Below are positions 51,569-59,851 of a stretch of 64,000 nt of DNA, piece after piece. The translations under genes and the position numbers were made by a program. Origin of the DNA: Bradyrhizobium sp. SRS-191. GTDB lineage: Bacteria > Pseudomonadota > Alphaproteobacteria > Rhizobiales > Xanthobacteraceae. The DNA is taken from assembly GCF_024586915.1 (NCBI RefSeq), contig NZ_JANBVS010000016.1, positions 1 through 64,000 of the forward strand, in the 5' to 3' direction. The stretch's first letter is position 1. The number at the start of each line of letters is the position of its first letter. The notes under the pieces are model-generated. The model was not told the DNA's origin. It saw nothing but the letters and a program-made list of their open reading frames with translations, and did not search any database.

Positions 51569-52504
51569 TCAGAGCTCCTTGCGCACGTCGACGATCCGCG
51601 TCAGCGCGGAAATGATCAGGACGGTGATGCCGAGCAGGATCACGGCATTCGCTGCTGCGGCGGGGAATTGCAGCGCCGACAGCCTCGCCTCGATGATCTT
51701 GCCGGCCGAGGCGATCTGCTGGCCGCCCATCACGCCGATGGTGACGAAGTCGCCCATCACGATGGTGATGACGAAGATCGAGCCGATCACGATGCCGGGC
51801 TTCGCCAAGGGGATGATGATGTTGACCAGCGTCTGCCAGCCCGACGCGCCGGCGTCATAGGCGGCCTCGATCAGGCGCTTGTCGATGCGGATCATCGAAT
51901 TGAAGATCGGCACCACCATGAAGAAGGTGAACAGGTGCACGAGCGCCAGCACCACGGAGAATTCGGAGAACAGCAGCCATTCGACCGGCTTGTTGATGAC
52001 GCCGACCCCGATCAGGCCCTGGTTGACGAGGCCGTTGCGGCCGAGCAGGGGGATCCAGGCGATCATGCGGATCACGTTGGAGGTCCAGAACGGGATCGTG
52101 CACAGCAAGGACAGCACGATCTGCCAGGTCTTGCTGCGGACGTGGAAGGCGAGGAAATAGGCGACCCAGAAGCCGATCATCAGGGTCAGGCCCCAGGTCA
52201 GCAGGCACAGCTTCAAGGTCTTCAGATAGGTCTTCAGGATGGTGCACAGCTCGGGCAAATTGGCGACGCAGCCCTCGAACGTGTCGGTATAGCCGCGGAA
52301 GCTGAGCGCCGGGATCATTTCATATTCGTTGTAGTCCCAGACGCTGACGACGACGACCAGCACGAGCGGCAACAGGAAGAACAGCGCGAACACCAGCATC
52401 ATCGGCCCGGCCTGCAGCCAGGCGATCGAGCGCATGGTGAGCTTGCGGAAGGTGCTCTCCGCAGGCGCTGCGGTGTCGGGCGAGGTGTCGATCGTCACGG
52501 CCAC
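51569..52504 (-). CDS. Polyamine-type ABC transporter permease, PotB-like
   Basis: About 311 residues with six helices; the EAA-region LIEAAYDAGASGWQTLVNIIIP is clear, as is WTSNVIRMIAWIPLLGRNGL. The start is uncertain: the frame is open to 52582, GTG 52504 and GTG 52498 give a sensible N-terminus (VAVTIDTSPDTAAP), and no strong ribosome site is visible. Confidence 0.92.
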   Translation of the reverse strand: MAVTIDTSPDTAAPAESTFRKLTMRSIAWLQAGPMMLVFALFFLLPLVLVVVVSVWDYNEYEMIPALSFRGYTDTFEGCVANLPELCTILKTYLKTLKLCLLTWGLTLMIGFWVAYFLAFHVRSKTWQIVLSLLCTIPFWTSNVIRMIAWIPLLGRNGLVNQGLIGVGVINKPVEWLLFSEFSVVLALVHLFTFFMVVPIFNSMIRIDKRLIEAAYDAGASGWQTLVNIIIPLAKPGIVIGSIFVITIVMGDFVTIGVMGGQQIASAGKIIEARLSALQFPAAAANAVILLGITVLIISALTRIVDVRKEL

Positions 52505-52593
52505 GGGTGTACCTGTCGTCGGGGCGCAAAGAGGCGGCTGAGAAGATCTGCCGCGCCCACGACGTCGCGGGCGCGGCAGCATTGGCGGTCACA

Positions 52594-53883
52594 TCAGGCG
52601 GCGATGAACTCGTTCCACTTGCGGACCATGTAGTCGTTCTCGTCCATGACGGCGTTCCAGCACACCACGCCGCCCATGCGGTCGTCATAGGAGCCGCCGT
52701 CGCGCACCGCGCCGGCCTTCTCCATCAGGGTGCCGTCCGGCGCCTTGATGTCGCTCTTCGCCGGCTTGCCTTCCATCCAGTAGCCCCACTCGTCCTCGGT
52801 CATGTTGGCCTTGGCGGTGGAGAGCACGGCCGAGTAGTAGCCCTGACGGTTGAGATAGGCGCCGGCCCAGCCGGACAGGTACCAGTTGACGAACTCATAG
52901 GCCCAGTCGAGCTTCGGTCCGCCGGCCACCGCCTTGGAGACGCAGAAGCCCGAGGCCCAGGAGCGATAGCCTTCCTTCAGCGGCTGGAAGGTGCAGGCGA
53001 TGCCCATCGAGCGCACCTTGGTGACGGCCGGCGACCACATCGACTGGATCACGGTCTCGCCCGAGGCCATCAGGTTGACCGACTCGTTGAAGTCCTTCCA
53101 GAAGGCGCGGAACTGGCCGGCCTTCTTGGCTTCGGTCAGCACCTTCATGGTGAGGTCGATCTCGGCCTTGGTCATGTTGCCCTTGTCGGCATATTTGTAT
53201 TGGCCGGTTGCCTCGACGACGAGGGCGGCGTCCATGATGCCGATCGAGGGGATGTTGAGGATCGAGGCCTTGCCCTTGAACTCGGGGTTGAGCAGCTCGG
53301 CCCAGGAATTGATCGGACGCTTGATCAGGTCGGGACGGATGCCGAGCGTATCGGCGTTGTAGACGGTCGGGATCAGCGTGACCCATTCGGTCGGGGTGGC
53401 CGAGAAGGTCTTGGAGTTCGGGCCGTCGAGATACAGCACCTTCCACGGCGCCGTGCCCTGGCCGCCGATCTTCTTGCCGTTCGGCAGCTCACCCTTGGTG
53501 AACACCGGCGTGATGTTGTCGAATTCCTTGATCTTGCGCGCATCGAGCGGGAAGATGTTACCCGACGGCACCAGCTTCTTCAGCGAGAAATACTCGGTGT
53601 CGAGCACGTCGAACGAGTTCGGCTGGGTGATGACGCGCTTGGTGACGTCGTCGGTCGTCGCGGTGATGTATTCGATCTTGATGCCGGTGTCGGCGAGGCA
53701 CTTCTTCGAGATCTCATCGCCCTCGTTCACGGCGGTGCCGAGATAGCGCAGCACCTTCGGATCGGCGGCGTGGACGTAGGGCGCGCTGAGCAGCGTGCCG
53801 GTGCCGGCGAGGCCCGCGATGCCGGCCGCGCCCTTGAGCAGCGAACGGCGGCTGACGGAGGTTGTTTTCGATCGATCGGTCAT
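52594..53883 (-). CDS. Polyamine-type ABC transporter substrate-binding protein, PotD-like
   Basis: A 429-residue extracellular binding protein with a Tat-type signal: the twin arginine in VSRRSLLKGAAG and cleavage near APYVHAADP. The mature part shows KVLRYLGTAVNEGDE and VVCWNAVMDENDY. The class binds spermidine, putrescine and related compounds, but other ligands are known. ATG 53883 follows AAGGAGTGATC. It is the second gene of the operon. The ligand is unproven. The tetronate genes just upstream raise another possibility. Confidence 0.92.
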   Translation of the reverse strand: MTDRSKTTSVSRRSLLKGAAGIAGLAGTGTLLSAPYVHAADPKVLRYLGTAVNEGDEISKKCLADTGIKIEYITATTDDVTKRVITQPNSFDVLDTEYFSLKKLVPSGNIFPLDARKIKEFDNITPVFTKGELPNGKKIGGQGTAPWKVLYLDGPNSKTFSATPTEWVTLIPTVYNADTLGIRPDLIKRPINSWAELLNPEFKGKASILNIPSIGIMDAALVVEATGQYKYADKGNMTKAEIDLTMKVLTEAKKAGQFRAFWKDFNESVNLMASGETVIQSMWSPAVTKVRSMGIACTFQPLKEGYRSWASGFCVSKAVAGGPKLDWAYEFVNWYLSGWAGAYLNRQGYYSAVLSTAKANMTEDEWGYWMEGKPAKSDIKAPDGTLMEKAGAVRDGGSYDDRMGGVVCWNAVMDENDYMVRKWNEFIAA

Positions 53884-53922
53884 GATCACTCCTTGAGGAA
53901 AGATAAGGACAAGCAAACGAAA

Positions 53923-54957
53923 TCAGGCGACCAGCTCTGCAGCCGGCGCGGCTGAAGCAGGACGCGGCGTGAGGGCATCGGCAAGCGCCGGATTCCAGGT
54001 GACGGTGACGCGCTCACCGATCACGTGGGTCTCCGCATCGAATTGGTCGTCGCTGAGCTGGGCCGAGATTTCCGGGCCGCCATCGGTCGCGACCGCGACC
54101 AGCACATACGTGCCCTGATATTCGATCTTGCTGATCATGCCGGCCACCGCGGGACCGTCGACAGTCGCATTGGGCGCCTTCAGCTGGATGCGGTCGACGC
54201 GCACGGCGAAGGTCTCGCCCTTCAGCGGGATCACGTTGTGGCCGCCGATGAAGCGAGCGGCGAACTCGGTGCGGGGATGGTTGAAGATCTCGCGCGGGCT
54301 GCCCTGCTGCTCGATGCGGCCGCCATTCATCAGCACCACGAGGTCGGACAGCGCCATCGCCTCGTCCTGGCCGTGGGTGACGTGGATGAAGGTAAGGCCA
54401 AGCTCGCGCTGCAGCCGCTTCAGCTCGGCGCGCATGCGCAGGCGCAGGAACGGATCCAGCGCCGACAGCGGTTCGTCGAGCAAGAGAATCTGCGGCGAGG
54501 TGATCAGCGCGCGCGCCAGCGCCACGCGCTGCTGCTGGCCGCCGGAGAGCTGCGCGGGGAGGCGGCCGGCATAGCTCTGCATGTCCACGAGATCGAGCAG
54601 CTCGCGCGCGCGGCCGTGGCGCTCGGTCTTGGACACGCCCTTCATCTTCAGCGCGAAGGCGACGTTGTCGATCACCGAGAGATGCGGAAACAGCGCGTAG
54701 GACTGGAACATCATCGCGGTGCCGCGGCCCGCCGGCGGCAGCTCGGTGACGTTCTTGGCGCCGACGATGATGTCGCCCGATGTCGCCGATTCATGACCGG
54801 CGATCATGCGCAAGGTGGAGGTCTTGCCGCAGCCGGAGGGGCCGAGCAGGCAGCAATAAGAGCCGGCGGGAATCCGCAGGTCGATCGCGTCGACGGCGGT
54901 GACGTGACCGTACATCTTCGTCACCTTCACCAATTCCAAGCTTGCGCCCGACGCCAT
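53923..54957 (-). CDS. Polyamine-type ABC transporter ATPase, PotA-like
   Basis: A 344-residue ATPase: Walker A GPSGCGKTST, signature LSGGQQQRVALARAL, Walker B LLLDEPLSALD, and a C-terminal TOBE-like regulatory part from about residue 270 (VDRIQLKAPNATVDG). The frame continues to 55149 without any family sequence, so ATG 54957 (MASGASLELVKVTKMY) is the start. It is the first gene of the operon. Confidence 0.94.
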   Translation of the reverse strand: MASGASLELVKVTKMYGHVTAVDAIDLRIPAGSYCCLLGPSGCGKTSTLRMIAGHESATSGDIIVGAKNVTELPPAGRGTAMMFQSYALFPHLSVIDNVAFALKMKGVSKTERHGRARELLDLVDMQSYAGRLPAQLSGGQQQRVALARALITSPQILLLDEPLSALDPFLRLRMRAELKRLQRELGLTFIHVTHGQDEAMALSDLVVLMNGGRIEQQGSPREIFNHPRTEFAARFIGGHNVIPLKGETFAVRVDRIQLKAPNATVDGPAVAGMISKIEYQGTYVLVAVATDGGPEISAQLSDDQFDAETHVIGERVTVTWNPALADALTPRPASAAPAAELVA

Positions 54958-55568
54958 CCGCCCTCCATTTCGACTGTCGTCAACGAGAACCGGGCATGAG
55001 TCATCCTTCGCATGGTCGGGCGCCCGGCTCCCGACCTGCGTGGTGTCTGCAACGGATATGCCAATGGCTGGCCGCCGACTGGCCCTGTGCATAAGGAGCG
55101 CGCGCTCCAGGCGACGCGTATGCAATCGGCAGGCGCGAGCCGTCAGCATCGGCGCCAGCCGGGCTCATCCCGGGCGATAAGCCGGGAAAACAGCGGCAAC
55201 CACGGCGTTGTGGAGGCACTTTGCCTGTTCCTGTCTGTGCATCAGGCGTGTGGAACGGAACCCGCTGCAATCGATGGTAGCGCCCCCGGGCGCGATGATG
55301 TCTCAGGCCGGGCCGCGTCTGCCTATCGATCGAGCGGCCGCTGATTGCCTGCGCAGCCGAATTCTGCCTGAATAGTAGGCATCAAAGCTGATCGGAGGCA
55401 AGGCGGACTGACGGGTGACATCGCAGCACAACCGCCATCTGGTCTCGGTGATGAGTGGATGGGGCCGGTCGGCCGCTCTGCGCGGCCGTTGCCCTTTCTT
55501 CCAAAGGAGGGTGACAGCGGGGCTGACCTCCACGCTACGCGCTGCGGACGCGCGGCAGGCTGCGTTGG
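54958..55568. other. Long gap without a convincing gene
   Basis: Between the PotA-like start and the small gene at 55569 lie 611 bases. Several short open frames occur on both strands but have no family features, signal or good ribosome site. The stretch should contain the promoter of the polyamine-type operon. I see no repeat of the families found elsewhere, and no terminator with a T-run. Confidence 0.55.
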
Positions 55569-55781
55569 CTAGCGCAATCGCGTGTGCAATTTGGCCACGG
55601 AGGCGGCCATCAACATGCGCTCCGCGATGCCGCGCAACTCGGCGACCCCGATCCGGTCGGACTCGGCGAAGATCTCATAGGAGTCGGTCGCTATCGGAAA
55701 CCAGCGATAGAAGCGGGCCTCCTCGAACAGCACGCGGGCCGCGGCTTCGATCTCGGCGGGCGAAGGTGCAGGGTACTGCAT
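55569..55781 (-). CDS. Small hypothetical protein
   Basis: A 70-residue protein (MQYPAPSPAEIEAAARVLFE to ASVAKLHTRLR) with a regular helical pattern: EIEAAARVLFEEARFYRWF and VAELRGIAERMLMAAS. There is no membrane or signal segment. It starts 22 bases after the otnC stop on the same strand, so it may be co-transcribed with otnC. The frame extends upstream through otnC in another phase, and no family is recognised. Plausible but unproven. Confidence 0.5.
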   Translation of the reverse strand: MQYPAPSPAEIEAAARVLFEEARFYRWFPIATDSYEIFAESDRIGVAELRGIAERMLMAASVAKLHTRLR

Positions 55782-55803
55782 GCGCGTCGACCGCCCGGTT
55801 CGA

Positions 55804-56466
55804 TCAGTGATGATCGTGGTGATCGGGCAGGGTGAGGCCGAACACCTTGACGAGGTCGGCGACCTGCTGCGGCGACAGATAGCGGGGATTGAGCCCGCGC
55901 AGCAGCAGATAGAGTTTGGCCGTTTCCTCCAGCTCCTCCATCGCGAACACGGCGGCCTCCAGCGTGTCGCCGGACACGACGGGGCCGTGGTTGGCGAGCA
56001 GCACCGAGGCATATTTGCCGGCGAGACCCTTGATGGCATCGGCCACGGCGGGATCGCCGGGGCGATGATAGGGCACCAGCGCGGTCTGACCGCAGCGCAT
56101 CAAATAATAAGGTGTCAGCGGCGGCAGCGCCATCAGCGGGTCGATCTCCGGCAGCATCGAGAGCGCGACCGAATGCGTGGAGTGCAGATGCACCACCGCG
56201 CGCGCCGCATCGCGGGTCTGGTACAGGGCCGTGTGCAGCGGCACCTCCTTGGTCGGCGCATCGCCCGAGACCAGCTTGCCTGAGGTATCGAGACGCGACA
56301 GCTTGGCAGGATCGAGAAAGCCGAGCGAGGCATTGGTCGGCGTCACCAGCCAGCCGCCATCGTCGAGTCGCACGCTGATGTTGCCGGACGAGCCCGGCGT
56401 CAGCCCGCGCTCGAACAGCGAGCGGCCGAACCGGCAGATGGCCTCACGAATCGCAGTCTCCGCCAC
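55804..56466 (-). CDS. otnC: 3-oxo-tetronate 4-phosphate decarboxylase (class II aldolase family)
   Basis: A 220-residue member of the class II aldolase/adducin family. The metal-binding histidines are seen in VVHLHSTHSVALSM (HxH) and a histidine near LANHGPVVSG; an early GSSGNISVRL is typical. In the tetronate pathway this enzyme decarboxylates 3-oxo-tetronate 4-phosphate to dihydroxyacetone phosphate. The best start is GTG 56466 (VAETAIREAI) with GAGGAAAT before it; an open frame to 56520 is also possible. It diverges from ltnD, otnI and otnK, and the full set supports this role over L-fuculose-type aldolase. Confidence 0.88.
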   Translation of the reverse strand: MAETAIREAICRFGRSLFERGLTPGSSGNISVRLDDGGWLVTPTNASLGFLDPAKLSRLDTSGKLVSGDAPTKEVPLHTALYQTRDAARAVVHLHSTHSVALSMLPEIDPLMALPPLTPYYLMRCGQTALVPYHRPGDPAVADAIKGLAGKYASVLLANHGPVVSGDTLEAAVFAMEELEETAKLYLLLRGLNPRYLSPQQVADLVKVFGLTLPDHHDHH

Positions 56467-56586
56467 AGATATTTCCTCGTTCTTTTGCTGCTTTGTCTCA
56501 CGCTTTGGCAGCGCGGCCAAGCCGTGTTACCCAGGGATGAGCCGGGTCAACCGGACAGGTCGGGAAACGCTTCGAGGATTTGCTGC

Positions 56587-57498
56587 ATGTCGTCATCGCA
56601 ATTGAACGTCGCCGTGATCGGGCTCGGCTCCATGGGTTACGGCATGGCGACCTCGCTCAAGCGAGCCGGCTTCGCGGTGACCGGCTGCGATGTCTCGGCG
56701 GACGCGGTGGCGCGGTTCGTCGCCGATGGCGGCAAGGGCGCCAAGAGCCCGGCCGAGGCGGCCGCTGGCGCCGACATCGTGGTCAGCGTCGTCGTCAATG
56801 CGGCGCAGACCGAAGCCGTTCTGTTCGGTCCCGGCGGTGCGGCCGAGACGATGCCGAAGGACGCCGTCTTCGTCTCCTCCGCGACCATGGACCCGGACGT
56901 CGCGCGTCGGCTCGCCAAGCAGCTCGAGGCGACCGGCCGGCACTATCTCGACGCGCCGATCTCCGGCGGTGCGCAGCGCGCGGCGCAGGGCGAGCTGACC
57001 ATCCTGGCCTCAGGCAGCGCGGCGGCGTTCGCCAAGGCGCGTCCGGCGCTCGATGCGATGGCCGCCAAGCTCTATGAGCTCGGCGATGCCGCAGGGCAGG
57101 GCGCTGCGTTCAAGATGATCAACCAGCTGCTCGCGGGCGTGCACATCGCCGCGGCCAGCGAGGCGATCGCCTTCGCCGCCAAGCAGGGGCTCGACATCCG
57201 CAAGGTCTACGAGGTGATCACCGCCTCGGCCGGCAATTCCTGGATGTTCGAGAACCGCATGCCGCATGTGCTCGACGGCGATTACACGCCGCGCAGCGCG
57301 GTCGAGATCTTCGTCAAGGACCTCGGCATCATCCAGGACATGGCGCGCAATCACCGCTTCCCGGTGCCGGTCTCGGCTGCGGCGCTGCAGATGTTTCTGA
57401 TGACGGCGGCCGCCGGCATGGGCCGCGACGACGACGCCTCGGTCGCGCGGATGTACGCGCAGGTCACCGGCACGACGCTGCCGGGCTCTTCGAAGTAA
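56587..57498 (+). CDS. ltnD: NAD-dependent tetronate (L-threonate/D-erythronate type) dehydrogenase
   Basis: A 303-residue beta-hydroxyacid dehydrogenase. The NAD site is VIGLGSMGYGMATSLKRAG, the substrate loop DAPISGGAQRAAQGELT, and the catalytic lysine lies in GAAFKMINQLLAGVH. It resembles 3-hydroxyisobutyrate dehydrogenase. The next genes are the tetronate isomerase and kinase, so it most likely oxidises a four-carbon sugar acid to 2-oxo-tetronate. The frame opens earlier, but ATG 56587 (MSSSQLNVAVIG) is natural. Confidence 0.88.
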   Translation: MSSSQLNVAVIGLGSMGYGMATSLKRAGFAVTGCDVSADAVARFVADGGKGAKSPAEAAAGADIVVSVVVNAAQTEAVLFGPGGAAETMPKDAVFVSSATMDPDVARRLAKQLEATGRHYLDAPISGGAQRAAQGELTILASGSAAAFAKARPALDAMAAKLYELGDAAGQGAAFKMINQLLAGVHIAAASEAIAFAAKQGLDIRKVYEVITASAGNSWMFENRMPHVLDGDYTPRSAVEIFVKDLGIIQDMARNHRFPVPVSAAALQMFLMTAAAGMGRDDDASVARMYAQVTGTTLPGSSK

Positions 57499-57533
57499 CA
57501 TCTGCAAATAACAAGACGACGAGTCTCCCAGCC

Positions 57534-58316
57534 ATGCCCAAATTCGCCGCCAATCTCTCGATGATGTTCACCGAGCATCCGTTCCTCGATCGCTTCGCGG
57601 CCGCCGCCAAGGCCGGCTTCACCGCGGTCGAATTCCTGTTTCCCTATGATCATCCGGTCGAGGAGGTCGGCAGGCGGCTGCACGGCAACGGCCTGACGCA
57701 GGCGCTGTTCAACCTGCCGCCCGGCAATTGGGATGCGGGCGAGAAGGGCTTTGCGGCGCTGCCCGCGCGCTTCGACGATCTCAAGGCGAGCCTCGAGACG
57801 GCGCTGCCTTACGCGAAGGCCACCGGCGTGAAGCGGCTGCATCTGATGGCGGGGATCGCCGATCGGCATGATGCGAAGGCGGTGGAGGCCTATTACAAGT
57901 CGGTCGCCTGGGCCGCCGAGTTCTTCGCGCCCCACGGGCTCGATGTGGTGATCGAGCCGATCAATTCGCGCAACGTGCCCGGCTACTTCCTCAACGATTT
58001 CGGCTTTGCCCGCGACCTGATCCGCGAGCTGAAGATCCCTAATTTGAAGCTGCAGTTCGACATCTATCACTGCCAGATCATCCATGGCGACGTCACGATG
58101 CGGCTGCGCGAGATGATGGACATCATTGGCCACGTCCAGATCGCCAGCATTCCGTCGCGCAACGAGCCCGATCTGGAGGAACTGAACACTCCGTTCCTGT
58201 TCGCCGAACTCGACCGGCTCGGCTATGCCGGCTTCGTCGGCTGCGAGTACAATCCGCGCGGTCGCACCGAGGATGGGCTCGGCTGGTTCGCGCCCTACAA
58301 GGGAGTGAAGCCGTGA
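57534..58316 (+). CDS. otnI: 2-oxo-tetronate isomerase (hydroxypyruvate isomerase family)
   Basis: A 260-residue TIM-barrel enzyme of the xylose-isomerase-like/hydroxypyruvate-isomerase group. It shows NLSMMFTEHPFLDRFAAAAK, VVIEPINSRNVPGYFLN and LQFDIYHCQIIHGD, with glutamate and aspartate metal ligands, and GCEYNPRGRTEDGLGW near the end. It would convert 2-oxo-tetronate to 3-oxo-tetronate. It starts 36 bases after ltnD and overlaps the kinase by four bases. Confidence 0.9.
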   Translation: MPKFAANLSMMFTEHPFLDRFAAAAKAGFTAVEFLFPYDHPVEEVGRRLHGNGLTQALFNLPPGNWDAGEKGFAALPARFDDLKASLETALPYAKATGVKRLHLMAGIADRHDAKAVEAYYKSVAWAAEFFAPHGLDVVIEPINSRNVPGYFLNDFGFARDLIRELKIPNLKLQFDIYHCQIIHGDVTMRLREMMDIIGHVQIASIPSRNEPDLEELNTPFLFAELDRLGYAGFVGCEYNPRGRTEDGLGWFAPYKGVKP

Positions 58317-59590
58317 CCTTGAAGCTCGGCTGCATCGCCGACGACTACACCGGCGCCTCCGACCTCGCCAACACGCTGACCCGCGCCGGCCTGCGCACGG
58401 TGCAGACCATCGGCGTGCCGGCCTCCGATCTCGTATTGCCCGAGGTCGACGCCGTCGTGGTGTCGCTGAAGAGCCGCTCGATCGAGGCCTCGCAGGCGAT
58501 CGCCCGCTCGCGCGAGGCGGACACCTGGCTGCGTGCCCGCGGCGCGCGCCATGTCCTTTTCAAGATCTGCTCGACCTTCGATTCCACCGACGCCGGCAAT
58601 ATCGGTCCGGTGATGGATGCGCTGTCCGGCGATGCCGGCGACGACATCGTGCTGGTGACGCCGGCCTTCCCGGAGACCAGGCGCACCGTCTACCAGGGCA
58701 ATCTGTTCGTCGGCGCGGTGCCGCTGAACGAGAGCCCGCTCAAGGATCATCCGCTCAATCCGATGCACGATGCCAATCTGGTGCGCGTGCTCGGAAGACA
58801 GAGCCGCCGCAAGATCGGCCTCGTCGACCTCGCCACGGTGGTGCACGGGCCCGAGGCGATCAGCCATCGGCTGCAGGAGCTGTCGGGCCAGGGCGTCGGC
58901 GCTGCCATCGTCGATGCCGTGTTCGATGCCGATTTGACTGCGATCGGCGCGGCCGCCTTGAAGCACAAGGTCTCGGTCGGCGCGTCCGGCATCGGGCTCG
59001 GGCTGGCGCGGGCGCTGGTTGCGGCCGGCCATGTGCATTCCCACGGCTTCGTCCATCATCATGACGCGCCGGTCGGTGGCATGGCGGCGTGCCTGGCCGG
59101 CAGCTGCTCGCAGGCGACGTTGCAGCAGATCGCGCAGGCCGAGACGCTGATGCCGGTGCTGCATCTCGACGCCGCGGGTTTGGTCGCGGGTCCGGACGAG
59201 GCGCAGCGGGCGCTTGCCTGGGCGCGCGAGCGCATCGGCAAGGGTCCGGTGCTGATCGCCTCCAGCGCGACGCCGGATCAGGTCGGTGCGCTGCAGGCCA
59301 GGCATGGCCGCGAGGCTGCGGGACACGCCATCGAGCAGGCGATGGCCGATCTGGCGGAGGGATTGATCAACGCCGGCGTGCGGCGACTGATTGTCGCGGG
59401 CGGCGAGACCTCGGGTGCCGTGGTCGACCGGCTGAGGATCCCGGGCTTCCTGGTCGGGCCGGAGATCGCGGCCGGCGTGCCGGTGCTGCGTGCGATCGGC
59501 GCTGACGCGGGCGAGATGCTGCTGGCGCTGAAGTCCGGCAATTTCGGCGGCCCGCAGTTCTTTGCCGACGCGCTGGAGCTGATGCGCTAG
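58313..59590 (+). CDS. otnK: 3-oxo-tetronate kinase (four-carbon acid sugar kinase, formerly DUF1537)
   Basis: A 425-residue kinase. The N-terminal domain has LGCIADDYTGASDLANTLTR and KICSTFDSTDAGNIGPVMDA, and the C-terminal nucleotide part has LIVAGGETSGAVVDRL and LALKSGNFGGPQFF. It phosphorylates 3-oxo-tetronate for the decarboxylase OtnC. The GTG at 58313 overlaps the otnI stop by four bases, so translation is coupled. The order ltnD-otnI-otnK with a divergent otnC fits the known tetronate pathway. Confidence 0.93.
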   Translation: MTLKLGCIADDYTGASDLANTLTRAGLRTVQTIGVPASDLVLPEVDAVVVSLKSRSIEASQAIARSREADTWLRARGARHVLFKICSTFDSTDAGNIGPVMDALSGDAGDDIVLVTPAFPETRRTVYQGNLFVGAVPLNESPLKDHPLNPMHDANLVRVLGRQSRRKIGLVDLATVVHGPEAISHRLQELSGQGVGAAIVDAVFDADLTAIGAAALKHKVSVGASGIGLGLARALVAAGHVHSHGFVHHHDAPVGGMAACLAGSCSQATLQQIAQAETLMPVLHLDAAGLVAGPDEAQRALAWARERIGKGPVLIASSATPDQVGALQARHGREAAGHAIEQAMADLAEGLINAGVRRLIVAGGETSGAVVDRLRIPGFLVGPEIAAGVPVLRAIGADAGEMLLALKSGNFGGPQFFADALELMR

Positions 59591-59851
59591 CCCGCATCGA
59601 CGGCGATGAGCGCGACGTTCCGGATTTCGGAACGCCCCCGGTGTGGGGCGAGATCGTCTGCATAGTTTGTGAGCCCTGAGGCGGCGCGACCGCGCGTCGT
59701 GCCGCCATAAGCATCGGGACGCACATAGAAAATGCAGAAGTTTTTCGCGTGTAATGCACGATGACTCCCGTAAATTAACGGTCTCTATGGACCTCACCTC
59801 TATACCTCCTACACGGACCGTCGCGTGGCGCGTTCTTCTGTGGGTAGGGCA
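59591..59851. other. Intergenic region before the first chemoreceptor
   Basis: The 261-base gap holds a hairpin (GTTCCG facing CGGAAC near 59620) with no T-run, and CCGTAAATTAACGG near 59768, a palindrome-like AT-rich stretch that could lie in the promoter. No gene is supported. Confidence 0.5.

Noticed and set aside
55200..55240. A sigma-54-like promoter (GGAGGCACTTTGC)
   Set aside because: The spacing between the GG and GC elements is one base short of the required distance.
59755..59785. A CtrA-type TTAA site before the first chemoreceptor
   Set aside because: Only one half-site is present with convincing sequence, so the match could be chance.
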